Shown: positions 24,257 through 33,337, counted from the first letter of the stretch. The stretch: 64,000 nt of DNA from Mycobacterium sp. Aquia_216 (GCF_026723865.1 NZ_CP113529.1:5332001-5396000), one strand, 5' to 3'. The notes: generated from the sequence alone by a model not told the origin. Made by a program: numbers and translations.

Positions 24257-24880
24257 ATGCCAGAATTGTCAGTGATCGAGCGAATGTTTTTTCGTAGCAG
24301 CGTATGGCGGGTCGGCAGCGGAATCACCGCATATACCCTGCCGGTAGACAAGCTTGGCGTCGACATTCTCGAGATCGGTTCCGGTAGCGGCGCAGTCGCC
24401 CAACGCCTGCTGACGACCAACCCCAGCCTCATGCTCACCGCCGCGGATGTCGACCCACGTATGGTATCCGTCGCCAAGAAGCGGTTGCGGTGGTTTCCCA
24501 ATGCTTCGGTGATTCAGGCCGATGCGACCGATCTTCCGTTCAACGACTCATCTTTCGACTGTGTGGTGTCCTGTTTGATGCTGCATCACGTCGTTGGCTG
24601 GGAGCAGGCTGTTACTGAAATCGCCCGCGTACTGCGGCCCGGGGGGAGGTTCGTCGGCTTTGACTTGACGCGCACTCCGCTGACCACCCTGGTCCACAAG
24701 TTCGAAAGGTCACGGTACCGATTGATACGTCCCGTCGAATTCTCCGCCGCGTGCGTTCACCAGAACTTGTCAGCCGTCGTTCGACCGCGCCTCAGTGGTC
24801 AACTCATGTCTTTTGCCGCTACCAAACACCGTACTGCCGAAGGCTTAATGGGCGTGGGGCGATTCCAATCGTCAGACTGA
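24257..24880 (+). CDS. Class I SAM-dependent methyltransferase (UbiE-like)
   Basis: 207 residues. Motif I DILEIGSGSGAVAQRLL, motif II LTAADVDPRMV, DATDLPFNDSSFDCVVSCLM and post-motif EIARVLRPGGRFVGFDL define a Methyltransf_11/UbiE-type small-molecule methyltransferase. The ATG at 24257 follows GAAGGGGC; a GTG at 24242 is an alternative. Its 3' end overlaps the convergent MTB12-like gene by 9 bases. Substrate unknown; lipid or quinone methylation is possible. Confidence 0.85.
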   Translation: MPELSVIERMFFRSSVWRVGSGITAYTLPVDKLGVDILEIGSGSGAVAQRLLTTNPSLMLTAADVDPRMVSVAKKRLRWFPNASVIQADATDLPFNDSSFDCVVSCLMLHHVVGWEQAVTEIARVLRPGGRFVGFDLTRTPLTTLVHKFERSRYRLIRPVEFSAACVHQNLSAVVRPRLSGQLMSFAATKHRTAEGLMGVGRFQSSD

Positions 24881-25327
24881 GCATGACCTGCTGATCTGAG
24901 TCGCTATGGCACAAAACGATTGGTTGGATAGCTTCCACTGAGTGTCTTGGTAAAGCCAAGTAAGCGGATACGACCGTATGCCCATCCCCGCCGCGGTCAC
25001 CGCCAGTTGTGCGTCGAGGTGGTCGCCGTTCAGTCTCGGATTCTGCACTTGCAAAGCGATCGGCGACCCGTGAAGAGCATTGGCGACATCGTCGGCGGAC
25101 CGGATCCCTTTCGTCCCCCCCTCAAGGTGTGCGGCACGTTCTGGTCCGCTCGCGCTGGTATCGAAGATTGTGTTCAGATCGGCTGTGAGCTCCTGAGGAG
25201 AGGGAATGGGCACAGTAGGATCTGCGAGTGCTATCGGTGCGCCGCAACTCATTACGACTGTGGCTGTCGACGCTAGCAAGAAGCCTCCCGCCGCCGTCTC
25301 GACCACCGCGCGCCTACTGATCTGCAT
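24872..25327 (-). CDS. MTB12-like exported protein, module copy A
   Basis: 151 residues. Signal sequence MQISRRAVVETAAGGFLLAS has a twin-arginine and ends near ALADP, so Tat export with a cleavage site at ALA is likely. A Cys at residue 27 does not fit a good lipobox. The mature part (PQELTADLNTIFDTS, AAHLEGG, LQVQNPRLNGDHLDAQLAVT, WKLSNQSFCAI) follows the MTB12/CFP-2 pattern of M. tuberculosis secreted antigens. Two cysteines near the C-terminus (FCAI, SCSV) could form a disulfide; the paralog at 28481 has both. RBS GAAGGAG. Downstream of PPE-A in the same direction. Confidence 0.78.
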   Translation of the reverse strand: MQISRRAVVETAAGGFLLASTATVVMSCGAPIALADPTVPIPSPQELTADLNTIFDTSASGPERAAHLEGGTKGIRSADDVANALHGSPIALQVQNPRLNGDHLDAQLAVTAAGMGIRSYPLTWLYQDTQWKLSNQSFCAIATQISRSCSV

Positions 25328-25452
25328 CGTTAACTCCTTCTGCCAGTTGTGCTTTGTCGAGTGGCGTGCGTGGCCGAAGACCGTCACGCCAATCGAGTGC
25401 CAGGTTGGGATCACTACGCGTGGGCGTTCCTCGGGACTCACGCACAGCTTCT

Positions 25453-26913
25453 CTACGACTCGTCACGCTCGTGAAAAACGTCGGGCCATGTGGTTGGCAA
25501 GAGCGGTCGCACTGCCAGACCCGTGTGCTCCTGCGCGGGTGCGTTGCAACGGCCCTTTGGAATCGCGCGCCGATGCTCGGCCCTAGGTGGTTCCGTGCCT
25601 GGTGTGCTCGCGCTCGGTTCGACACCCATCTTTTCGTAGTGAACCGCTGATTCGGGCCGCGTCTTTTTCGAGCGCCGCCGCGACCGATGATTACGCAGCG
25701 ACTTTGCGGCAGCCGGCCGCGTGCTGGTGGCCCGTTGAGGTGTCTGCACCGCTCCGTCAGCTTCACTGGGTGTGTAAGGACGTGAGCCCGAGTCCCGATC
25801 CGGGTCATCGGCTCGCATGCCGTAGGCGTAGCCGGTGGTGGTCGGACCACTCGGCGGTGAGCCGCTGGCCGTCGCGCTGGAAGCCGGCGCAGACGGCGAA
25901 GCCGGCGATGTGCTGGGAATAGTGACGGGCGTCATCATGCCTAGCGGTGGATGCGCCGCGACGGGCCTCGGCGCCGGCACGAGGCGCACGGTTTCCGGGC
26001 TTCCAGAATCAGGCTCTGGTTCCGGCGTCGGATCGCCGACGCCCGCCAGCCTCATCGCAATCGGCAGGATGAGGCCGGGCGAGGATAGTAGAAATCCCCA
26101 TACGATCGATGCGATCGTCGTCCAGAGTGTCAGGCCAAGTGCTATGAGGCCCGGCAATGAAACCGTCCCCCCAGCGCCGGAGGGAATCATCGCAAGCAGC
26201 TTGAGAAGGCTTGTCACGTCTTGCGCGAGCTTGCGCAGTACGTCATCGAACGCCGCAATCAGGTTGCGTAGGAGTTCGAACAGCCTGTCGACGATCGACT
26301 CCGATTGGCCCAGCGCCTGTCTCGAGATGACTGCGTGACTAGCCGAATCGACGATAGATCCCGTCGAAGTCTCGATCGCGGACACAATGAACGGCGCTGG
26401 TGAAGTCTGGGGCGTTGCGTGCAGAGTCGCAGTGGTGACCGCGTCGTAGACGGTCATCGCTTCTGCGGCCTGAATCCACATGCGAGCGTAGTCGGCCTCG
26501 TTGACCGCGATTGGAATTGTGTTGATCCCAAAGAAGTTCGTGCCGATCAACGCGGCGTGGGCACTGTGGTTGGCCGCAAGTTCGGCAAGGGTGGGCACAG
26601 CCATCAGGGCCGCGGTGTATGCGGCGGCCGCGTCATAGTGACTTTGCGCCGCCGCGGCGGCGTCGGCGGCAATCAGTTCCAGCCACACCAAATACGGCTG
26701 ATGGGACGCGACATAACGCTCAGCGCTAGTACCCGCCCAAGCAGTAGCTTCCACCATCGAGATAATGGTACGCAATTCGTCTGCCGCACTTGAGTATTCA
26801 GCACCAATCGTGGCCCATGCTCCACCCGCGGCCAAGAGACCGCCGGTGCCTGGTCCGGCGGACAATAAGGCCGAATGAATATCAGGGGGAAAAGCGAAGA
26901 AGTCCAGCGTCAC
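25453..26913 (-). CDS. PPE family protein, module copy A
   Basis: 486 residues from GTG 26913. The PPE domain (1-180) starts VTLDFFAFPPDIHSALLSAG (PPD instead of PPE) and has the WxG turn TAWAGTSAERYVASHQPYL and FFGINTIPIAVNEADYARMW. A middle hydrophobic section (about 245-290, LIALGLTLWTTIASIVWGFL) suggests one or two membrane segments. The tail is Pro/Ser/Thr-rich, then strongly basic, ending RPLLPTTWPDVFHERDES. No PE gene is adjacent, and an ESX partner is not visible. The start at 26943 would add 10 residues before the canonical PPE beginning. Upstream of MTB12-A by 125 bases. Confidence 0.9.
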   Translation of the reverse strand: MTLDFFAFPPDIHSALLSAGPGTGGLLAAGGAWATIGAEYSSAADELRTIISMVEATAWAGTSAERYVASHQPYLVWLELIAADAAAAAQSHYDAAAAYTAALMAVPTLAELAANHSAHAALIGTNFFGINTIPIAVNEADYARMWIQAAEAMTVYDAVTTATLHATPQTSPAPFIVSAIETSTGSIVDSASHAVISRQALGQSESIVDRLFELLRNLIAAFDDVLRKLAQDVTSLLKLLAMIPSGAGGTVSLPGLIALGLTLWTTIASIVWGFLLSSPGLILPIAMRLAGVGDPTPEPEPDSGSPETVRLVPAPRPVAAHPPLGMMTPVTIPSTSPASPSAPASSATASGSPPSGPTTTGYAYGMRADDPDRDSGSRPYTPSEADGAVQTPQRATSTRPAAAKSLRNHRSRRRSKKTRPESAVHYEKMGVEPSASTPGTEPPRAEHRRAIPKGRCNAPAQEHTGLAVRPLLPTTWPDVFHERDES

Positions 26914-27516
26914 CGCGCAAATACCCTGCCGCTCGATCTCCACGAGTACTGCACATCAGCCGCGCTAACCTCAACACCGACGACGCTGTGCGCGTATGCA
27001 GCCGGCTCGCGTCGGCAGCCACTCGGCGACGGTGCGGGTAGGCCGCGGTCTCGGATACAGCCAATGCGCCCGGCGGCGCGACTGGTTTCGACCGCGTCGG
27101 CGCGGCGATTGGGATTCGGCCACGGATACGCGCTCACAGACGAAATGATGCCAAGATGCGAGTTAATTCGCCCACTCTTTGTGACAAGAAACACCGAAAT
27201 ATGCAGTACACCAACCCATTATGTCGACCCGGCTCCGATATCGATACTCGCGTTATCCTGCTTAGGATACCGGTGGGATGCTCAGTTGCGGATAACGGCA
27301 CGATCAGTGCCAATAGCCAAGGGCGTGGCGCTGGCAACGGATTTCGATACCCCAATATCGACCGGGTAACTCGCGTATGGCTTCGCATTCAGCCAGATCA
27401 GTGGCGCCACCCCTGGTAGGCCGTGACGCGCTTCGCCTTGCGTTCCACGCATTTCGTTGCCGACCACGCCGCGCGAATGCTTGAGTCGTAGAACGAGGCT
27501 AACCCGACGTCTCGTC
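26914..27516. other. Intergenic region, no gene recognised
   Basis: 0.6 kb between the PPE-A start and the TetR-B stop, so it holds the PPE-A promoter. Frames of up to 164 codons are open but lack RBS, family motifs and mycobacterial codon bias. No hairpin, repeat or tRNA stands out. Confidence 0.5.
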
Positions 27517-28161
27517 TTAGTCCCAACGACCGAGGCGCTGCCCGGCTGGTTGGGCTAGGAGGTACAGCGTCAACATGGTCACTAGCTCGTTCTCGAAGGC
27601 AGTCGCGTCGATGGGATCTGGTGCGGCCAGCAGCTCATGAACCACCAACTCGACGGTGGTCACCACGAGCCGCGCGGCGATGAAAGTGTCGGCGACATGC
27701 ACGTCATCGTGATCGTCGAGGAGTTGGCGCATATCTGCGATTTGCGTTCGCTCGTATTCGGCCATCTTGTCCACGAGTTCGCTCGAGCGAGGGGCCTGTT
27801 CGATCAGAACGCGTAGAAATTCGGGGTTGTCGCGGTGATTGTCGATCGCGGTGTGCACGATAGCCCCCAGGATGCCCGCCAGCGAATCGGGCATCCCTTG
27901 CTCTTGTCGACGCTTGGCCGCAGCAACTCCCGCGTCGAGGTGGCGGCAGGCCAGCTCCACCAGGATCGCGTCCTTATTCGGGTAATACTGATATAACGAA
28001 CCGATCGAGCAGTTCGCCCATTCTGCGATGCGATTTGTCGTTCCCGCGGCATAGCCGTATTCCGCGAATACTCTTAGTGCTGCGGAAAGAATGCGCTCGC
28101 GGGTGCGTTCGGCGCGATCCTGGCGCGGTCGCCTTCGTGGCCGAAGTCTGCGCTGGCTCAC
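27517..28161 (-). CDS. TetR family regulator, module copy B
   Basis: 214 residues from GTG 28161 (RBS GAGGTGGA at 5 bases), the same length as its paralog at 23115. HTH: RERILSAALRVFAEYGYAAG, TTNRIAEWANCSIGSLYQYY, PNKDAILVELACRHLDAGVA. Effector domain: EFLRVLIEQAPRSSELVDKM and ARLVVTTVELVVHELLAAPD. A GTG at 28170 is also possible. Last gene of the minus-strand run PPE-B, SIP-B, MTB12-B, TetR-B, which it probably controls. Confidence 0.9.
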   Translation of the reverse strand: MSQRRLRPRRRPRQDRAERTRERILSAALRVFAEYGYAAGTTNRIAEWANCSIGSLYQYYPNKDAILVELACRHLDAGVAAAKRRQEQGMPDSLAGILGAIVHTAIDNHRDNPEFLRVLIEQAPRSSELVDKMAEYERTQIADMRQLLDDHDDVHVADTFIAARLVVTTVELVVHELLAAPDPIDATAFENELVTMLTLYLLAQPAGQRLGRWD

Positions 28162-28401
28162 TACATCCACCTCGCTTTCCGGTCAAGCGATGTCGCCACG
28201 AGGTTGTCCTACAACGCCACTTGTTTTGTTGAAGATGTTAACGAGCTGCACGGTCTGCCTCCCCGACGTGCTCGCGAATGAGCGTCGTACCCATCGCATC
28301 GTTGATGCGGTGCGGCCTGGGTACGTTGTCGAGCGATTGCGACCTACCACAGTCAGGGACCTAGGCTCGGAGCCTCGAATGCCTGTTTCGCTCCGGCGTG
28401 C

Positions 28402-28426
28402 AAGCTGTGTCACATTGACACAGCTT
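28402..28426. promoter_or_regulatory. Perfect dyad, TetR operator or hairpin
   Basis: AAGCTGTGTCA-CAT-TGACACAGCTT, two 11-bp arms with no mismatch and a 3-base spacer. It lies 55 bases after the MTB12-B stop and about 240 bases before TetR-B. Either a terminator stem or a TetR-type operator; the short spacer and moderate AT content favour protein binding. Confidence 0.55.
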
Positions 28427-28480
28427 CGACAGGGCCGTCACTGATACTCGCACCCTGCGATGATCATCCCTCCAATGCGC

Positions 28481-28924
28481 TCATGGTGTGCAGCTTCTAC
28501 TCCGCGTCACCTTGTTGGCGAGGCTGCACAATGACGAATTCGAAAGCTTCCAGCCGCTGTCTTGCCATATCCACGCCAGCGCTTCCGATTGTGAGCCCAA
28601 GCCCCCAACGTTCATGACTAGGGTTGAATGCAATTGATTCCCCTCAGACGTGGGATCTTCGGCATGCCATGAAACCATCGACTTGTATTGATTCATCACT
28701 GCCCCAACTGCATTCGCGTTAGGCAATGCCGCCATACCGCCTTCGAGATTCGCGGCGCGGCGTTGGCTATCAGCCGCCGTGTTGAAGACAAGTTGCAGTT
28801 GCTCGGTGAGCTGAGCGCCAGTTGGGGTTTCCGCATCCCCAGGTTGGGCTACCGCGGTCGGACTTGCGAGCGCCGCCCACAGGATAGAGGCACAGGTCGC
28901 CCGCAGATACCAAGTGGTTGACAT
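28481..28924 (-). CDS. MTB12-like exported protein, module copy B
   Basis: 147 residues. Sec-type signal MSTTWYLRATCASILWAALA with cleavage after AVA (AVAQPGDAE). The mature region has TGAQLTEQLQLVFNTAADSQ, AANLEGG, HAEDPTSEGNQLHSTLVMNV and DSGWKLSNSSLCSLA, parallel to copy A and to MTB12. Two C-terminal cysteines (LCSL, RSCTP) match those in copy A. The signal is Sec-like, whereas copy A has a twin-arginine. The start at 28924 follows AAAGGTG. Third in the minus-strand run. Confidence 0.78.
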   Translation of the reverse strand: MSTTWYLRATCASILWAALASPTAVAQPGDAETPTGAQLTEQLQLVFNTAADSQRRAANLEGGMAALPNANAVGAVMNQYKSMVSWHAEDPTSEGNQLHSTLVMNVGGLGSQSEALAWIWQDSGWKLSNSSLCSLANKVTRSRSCTP

Positions 28925-29045
28925 CGAATCACCTTTCACCTTAACCAGTTTCACTGGTCGGGATCATTCTGAGGTCGTGCTGTTGCACGACAAGCGGGTA
29001 GCAAGCGCCGGCTGGCCACCGGGTCGTGTTTCGTTCGTGGTTTCG

Positions 29046-29765
29046 TCAGCTCAGGCCGCTGTGTCCTGCAGCCCAGTAGGCGCGCGCTTTGATCCGTGGC
29101 GTGACGTGCGGCCAACGTCGCAGGCCGCGGCGCACGGCATTAACGGTGGCGGCGTCGCCAGTAACGACAAGGTCAAACGTTGAGCTCTTGCCGGCTTCGG
29201 CGGCGCCGACTATCTGATGGAGCAACTCATTGCGGTCGGCGGACTTGGCGAGGATGTCGGTGGCGGCGGTTAGACCAAGTGTGGTGAGCACGTCAGACAG
29301 GGCGACGGGATCTGCTGCCTCATAGATGTATTGGGCTGCTGGATTGACATGGCTCAGCGCATAAGCCAGGCCGATACTGGTCTCGTCTCCGATGAAGATT
29401 GTGCCCGGGGCCGTATCGGAGAGATCCAGTGATCGGCTCGGTCCAAAGATTTCACAGTCGGTGCCGATAGTGGCATTTTCGAACCAGCGCACAGCGGGCC
29501 CGTCACCATGACGGAAGCCGATCACATCGGTGACACCTTCCTCGCGGTCCCAGTTGATCGGGGTGTAGGCACGCATCGCAAGCGACCCGCGCCGGGGACG
29601 TAGTTGCAGCTTGTCTCCGGGGGTCCACTTGGCGCGGGTGAAGGCCTCGCCACTGAGACTGACCTTTACAAAACGTGGGACCAGTTCTGTCACCTCGCTG
29701 ACGCACACTGAGGTGAAGAGCATGTCCGCGGCTAGATCCGACAAACGTGCAGTAATTGGTGCCAT
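29046..29765 (-). CDS. Siderophore-interacting-protein-like FAD/NAD(P)H reductase, module copy B
   Basis: 239 residues. FAD barrel with LAMRAYTPINWDREEGVTDV, cofactor block TIFIGDETSIGLAYALSH and VTGDAATVNAVRRGLR, ending RIKARAYWAAGHSGLS. It is a full-length homologue of the 19066 protein, with the same GPSRSLDLSDTAP segment. AGGAG precedes the ATG. Encoded 89 bases after PPE-B and before MTB12-B in the same direction, so a secreted antigen, a PPE protein and a cytosolic reductase are probably co-expressed. Confidence 0.88.
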   Translation of the reverse strand: MAPITARLSDLAADMLFTSVCVSEVTELVPRFVKVSLSGEAFTRAKWTPGDKLQLRPRRGSLAMRAYTPINWDREEGVTDVIGFRHGDGPAVRWFENATIGTDCEIFGPSRSLDLSDTAPGTIFIGDETSIGLAYALSHVNPAAQYIYEAADPVALSDVLTTLGLTAATDILAKSADRNELLHQIVGAAEAGKSSTFDLVVTGDAATVNAVRRGLRRWPHVTPRIKARAYWAAGHSGLS

Positions 29766-29854
29766 GTTGCTCCTGTCTATTTACCGAGAACTTTTGTGGC
29801 CCAGTTATTTTGGTTGGTTTCGTCGCTAGTTGGCGCGAGCATCATCGAAGCTCT

Positions 29855-31378
29855 TCAGGCAGTGTCCTCTGGGGGTGGCCAAGTGGCAGGCAACAGGGGA
29901 TGCGCAGACATCTGCTCGCTGTCCACCGGTGAGTCGAGGCGCACATGGCCGCGTGCTGGCGCCTCGTCGTCGACAGCTTGGCTGCGACCGAAGCTTCCGA
30001 TGCCGTGACGTGACGCTGATGTGTCGTGATCGTGCGTGGCCATGGAATGTGGGGATGACGGCGACTTCGTCGAGTCGTCCAGGAACTCGTGAACGTACAT
30101 CCGCCCGCGTAGGTGATCGCTTTGCCGGCGCCGTCCACGCCTGGAGCGCGATGCCCCCGGCTGAGCGTCCGCTACGAAGGCTGATGCGCTGGAATTGCTT
30201 TGAGCACGCTGTGTGCCAGACCCCTCGTTGCGGGTCGGATCGCGGGGCGTCGCTGGATCGGCTGGGCCGACCGCGTACAGCACCGAATTAGTGGGGCCCG
30301 CGCTCGGCGGCGGCGTGGGCGCGCCGCTAGTTGTTGTGGTTGTGGTCGGAGTTGGTGCCACGGCGCTTGTAGGCACGGTGCTGGACGACATTGGGATCTC
30401 TGTTGTCGGGCGGTGAGCAGTGGTGGGGCCGACTGTATTGGCGGCTACTGGCGACGGGATTGGGTCAGTTGGCGGAGTCAGTAGGCTCGGGTCCGCCAAA
30501 GCGATGGCGAGCGGGAGGGCGATGGCTGGAGCGAAAAGCAGAAGCACCGAACCTATTTGCAACGCAAACAGTAAAAGGCTGATGCTCACGTAGAGGCCTA
30601 ATCCCAGCAATGCCGAAATTAGGGGTGCGAGAAGGCCAAGCGCCGCCCCGGGGTTGGTGGCCAGCAGGGTCAGAATCTCTGCGAAATTGAGCTTTCCCAA
30701 CTCTTCAAACAGGTGAAGGAGGGGGGCTGGTACCAGCAGTCGCAGGATGGCTTCGAGTAGCCCCAGCAGGGGGGATTCATTGTTTACCGAGGCGATTGCG
30801 GCTTCAGCGGCGTCGCGGGCGCGTGGGGCGAGCGCCCCGCTGGCCAGTATCGCTGGGGCGGGCACCGGCCCTGCCGTCGCGGCCTCAGCCGCGACGGCGA
30901 TGCTTTCGTACGCCGACATCGTTGAAGCCGCCTGAACCCACATACGCGCGTAGTCCTCTTCGTTGACAGCGATGGGGATCGTGTTCATTCCAAAGAAGTT
31001 CGTGCCGAGCAGGACCGCGTGCACGGTGTGATTGAGTGCCAGTTCGGCCAGAGTGGGCATTTCGGCCAGTGCGCTGAGGTACGCAGCGGCTACTAGTTCC
31101 AACTGCGCAGCTCTTGATGCACTTGTGTTGGCCGCGTCGTATAGCCAGCCCAGGTAGGGTTGATGCGCTGCGACATAGTGTTCGGCGCTTGGGCCTTCCC
31201 ATACTTCGGTCTGCACCGCAGTCAACAACGTTTGAAGTTCGAAAGCTGAAGCGCCATATTCGGCGCTCAAGCCGTTCCAGGCACTTGCTGCGGATAGCAG
31301 GGGGCCGACGCCTGGTCCTGTCGACAGCAGCGTGGCGTGCACTTCCGGTGGCGAAGCAAACCACATCGGTTCAGTCAT
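29855..31378 (-). CDS. PPE family protein, module copy B
   Basis: 507 residues from the ATG at 31378: MTEPMWFASPPEVHATLLST opens a PPE domain with WEGPSAEHYVAAHQPYL and FFGMNTIPIAVNEEDYARMW. A long hydrophobic section (about 255-310) with LISALLGLGLYVSISLLLFA points to membrane insertion. A Pro/Thr-rich linker, a basic SRRGRRRQSDHLRGR patch and the ending HPLLPATWPPPEDTA follow; that PLLPxTWP end is shared with PPE-A. No PE partner is adjacent. The frame is open upstream to 31945, but that part lacks PPE homology. First gene of the four-gene run. Confidence 0.9.
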   Translation of the reverse strand: MTEPMWFASPPEVHATLLSTGPGVGPLLSAASAWNGLSAEYGASAFELQTLLTAVQTEVWEGPSAEHYVAAHQPYLGWLYDAANTSASRAAQLELVAAAYLSALAEMPTLAELALNHTVHAVLLGTNFFGMNTIPIAVNEEDYARMWVQAASTMSAYESIAVAAEAATAGPVPAPAILASGALAPRARDAAEAAIASVNNESPLLGLLEAILRLLVPAPLLHLFEELGKLNFAEILTLLATNPGAALGLLAPLISALLGLGLYVSISLLLFALQIGSVLLLFAPAIALPLAIALADPSLLTPPTDPIPSPVAANTVGPTTAHRPTTEIPMSSSTVPTSAVAPTPTTTTTTSGAPTPPPSAGPTNSVLYAVGPADPATPRDPTRNEGSGTQRAQSNSSASAFVADAQPGASRSRRGRRRQSDHLRGRMYVHEFLDDSTKSPSSPHSMATHDHDTSASRHGIGSFGRSQAVDDEAPARGHVRLDSPVDSEQMSAHPLLPATWPPPEDTA

Positions 31379-32176
31379 CGCCGACAGCCCAAAACGGACA
31401 CGGTGGCCCGAACCGAGTTGATGCTCATTGCCGGATTCTGTAGTCGGTGTCGACGGGATGGCGGAGTGAACCTCCACAACCAAGAACGTGAGCTTCGGAG
31501 CTCCGAGTTTGACTTCACCGCAACGTGTTTGCGCAGCATGGAGAGCAATTATTGACTTACAAAAGGTCAGTTTTCTACTCACTTTTGAGCCCAGAACCCC
31601 ATCTACGAGGGCACCAAGGGATGCCTGCTCGCCGATGCAAACCCATGCGAATACGCATGACGGACGCGGATCGCGCGACGCGTTGCTCACATTTCGCAGA
31701 CGGCCCCTCTCGCCCCTGGGTGACATCTCCGCTGGGCGGGCTCCAGCTGTGGGCACCCAGCTAACGTCGATGCGGACGTAGCGCGAAGACATCCCCGGGA
31801 CAATGTCGCCAGGCCCACCCAACATCGACGAGGTAGCCAAGGCCGCGACCGCCGGGCCGATGACGGCGTGTCTGTACACCCATAGACCGTTTGGTGTACG
31901 CGACTTGTGGCGATGCCAGCGCGCAGGGATACGGAGCGATGTCAATGGCGCGCTGGTGTGATGCAGCTTTGACGATATAAGTGCCGCATCCGATTTCTGC
32001 CCTTACCCGCAAGCGGTGATCTACCTACACCCGGAACGTTTTTGCGCGATGGCCGTCACGCGGCCCACGGACACTGCATCGAAAGCGTCGAGCTGGATGC
32101 ACTTGAGTTTGCTGGACGGGTCTTGACACAGAATCGGTGTTCGGCATTCTTGCGCCTTTGACCAGCAAGTTCGTTG
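31379..32176. other. Non-coding region between PPE-B and tRNA-Ala
   Basis: 0.8 kb holding the PPE-B promoter and ending at the 3' end of the tRNA. An open frame continues upstream of PPE-B to 31945 but has no recognisable homology or RBS. I searched by eye for an integrase remnant and a copy of the tRNA 3' end and saw neither. Confidence 0.5.
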
Positions 32177-32249
32177 TGGAGCTAAGGGGAATCGAACCCC
32201 TGACCTTCTCGATGCGAACGAGACGCGCTACCAACTGCGCTATAGCCCC
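32177..32249 (-). tRNA. tRNA-Ala (anticodon CGC)
   Basis: 73 bases. Acceptor GGGGCTA pairs with TAGCTCC, including the G3-U70 wobble that marks alanine tRNAs. D arm GCGCAGTTGGTAGCGC, anticodon stem TCTCG/CGAGA with loop TTCGCAT (anticodon CGC), T arm with GGTTCGATTCC, discriminator A. CCA is not encoded. Its 3' end faces the accessory block to the left. Confidence 0.95.
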
Positions 32250-32299
32250 TTGACCGCTAGCAGGCTACCAGTTCCGGGGAGGCGCCAGCACCGTCGGCA

Positions 32300-33337
32300 C
32301 TACTGGCCGACGGCGCGGGGCAGGTCCCGGGGCCAGCCGTAGTGCTGCTGCGGCATGGCGTAGTCCAAGTGCTCGAAGATCGGGTCCTCGTCATCGATCT
32401 CCAGGACGATTGCGCCGGGGCGGCGCAATCGCGACGGGACCACCTCGTAATCGCGGTCGCGGGCGTTCTCCACGCCGGCGCGTGCGCGTGCCATCCGCTG
32501 CGCACGGCGGCGACGGACCTTCTCCTCGATCCTGGTCTGCCGGCGCAGATAGCCCAGGTAGAGCACCGTGAACGCGGTGGCGATGCCGCAGAACCACCAG
32601 GCGGTCTGGGTGATCTCGAATGCGGCCGTTGCCGAGCCGACCAGGACGACGGCCATCACCATCAACACCTTCCTGCGGAAGGCGTACTTGCGGGCGGTAA
32701 CCGCCGCCGCGGTCTTGGTGTCGAAGCGGCGCCGGCGCCGCGCACTCGCGGGCACGACGCTCTCCCGCAGTCCGGCATCCTCGTCCTCGGCCGGCGGCTC
32801 CAAGCCGGAGGAGTCCTCGACGTATTCGTACTCGTCGTCGTGGTGGTCCAGCTCTTCCTCGGCGTCGTCGTGCTCGTCTTCGTCCACCGGGACAAGTCCG
32901 GGTTCGGTTGCCGCGGCGCTGGCGCCAACGGGCAGCGCGCCCGAGTCTTCGATGACATCGACGTCGAGGTAGTCGGGCTCAGGCGGCTCGGCGACCGCCA
33001 TTCTCATCACGACGGGACGGGCGGGGCGCAGTTCCTCGGTCTCGGCGTCGCGTTCGTCGTCGCCCTCGGCGAGTTCGTCGCGGTGGTCGGCGTCGTCGAC
33101 CTCCTCGTCGGCCGAGTTCTCCTCTGGCTGCCAATCCGGGTCGCTGCGATGACCCGCGGCCGGACCCGTGCGCCTGAGCAGCCGGGAACCGGCGCCGCCG
33201 TTGAGCACCCGGGTGGCCAGCGCCACGTCGCTGGTGCGTCGGACGGCGTCACGTTTGCTGATCAGCATCGGCACCAGTACGAACAGCCAGAGCACCACGA
33301 GCGATATCCACAACAACGACTGCGGGATGCTTGGCAT
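32300..33337 (-). CDS. glpR: Divisome membrane protein SepX/GlpR (Rv0996-like)
   Basis: 345 residues from the ATG at 33337 (RBS AAGGAG). One N-terminal membrane helix (SLLWISLVVLWLFVLVPMLI) is followed by a long acidic, disordered stretch rich in Asp/Glu. A pair of helices comes next (VLMVMAVVLVGSATAAFEI and WWFCGIATAFTVLYLGYL), then a basic coiled region and a short tail. In Actinobacteria GlpR is the membrane receptor for Glp, a MoeA paralog acting at the division septum. The glp/moeA gene lies three genes upstream in the same direction, supporting this name. Confidence 0.82.
   Translation of the reverse strand: MPSIPQSLLWISLVVLWLFVLVPMLISKRDAVRRTSDVALATRVLNGGAGSRLLRRTGPAAGHRSDPDWQPEENSADEEVDDADHRDELAEGDDERDAETEELRPARPVVMRMAVAEPPEPDYLDVDVIEDSGALPVGASAAATEPGLVPVDEDEHDDAEEELDHHDDEYEYVEDSSGLEPPAEDEDAGLRESVVPASARRRRRFDTKTAAAVTARKYAFRRKVLMVMAVVLVGSATAAFEITQTAWWFCGIATAFTVLYLGYLRRQTRIEEKVRRRRAQRMARARAGVENARDRDYEVVPSRLRRPGAIVLEIDDEDPIFEHLDYAMPQQHYGWPRDLPRAVGQ

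Noticed and set aside
31379..31945. N-terminal extension of PPE-B
   Set aside because: PPE proteins begin with the PPE domain; the extension has no recognisable domain, RBS or hydrophobic signal.
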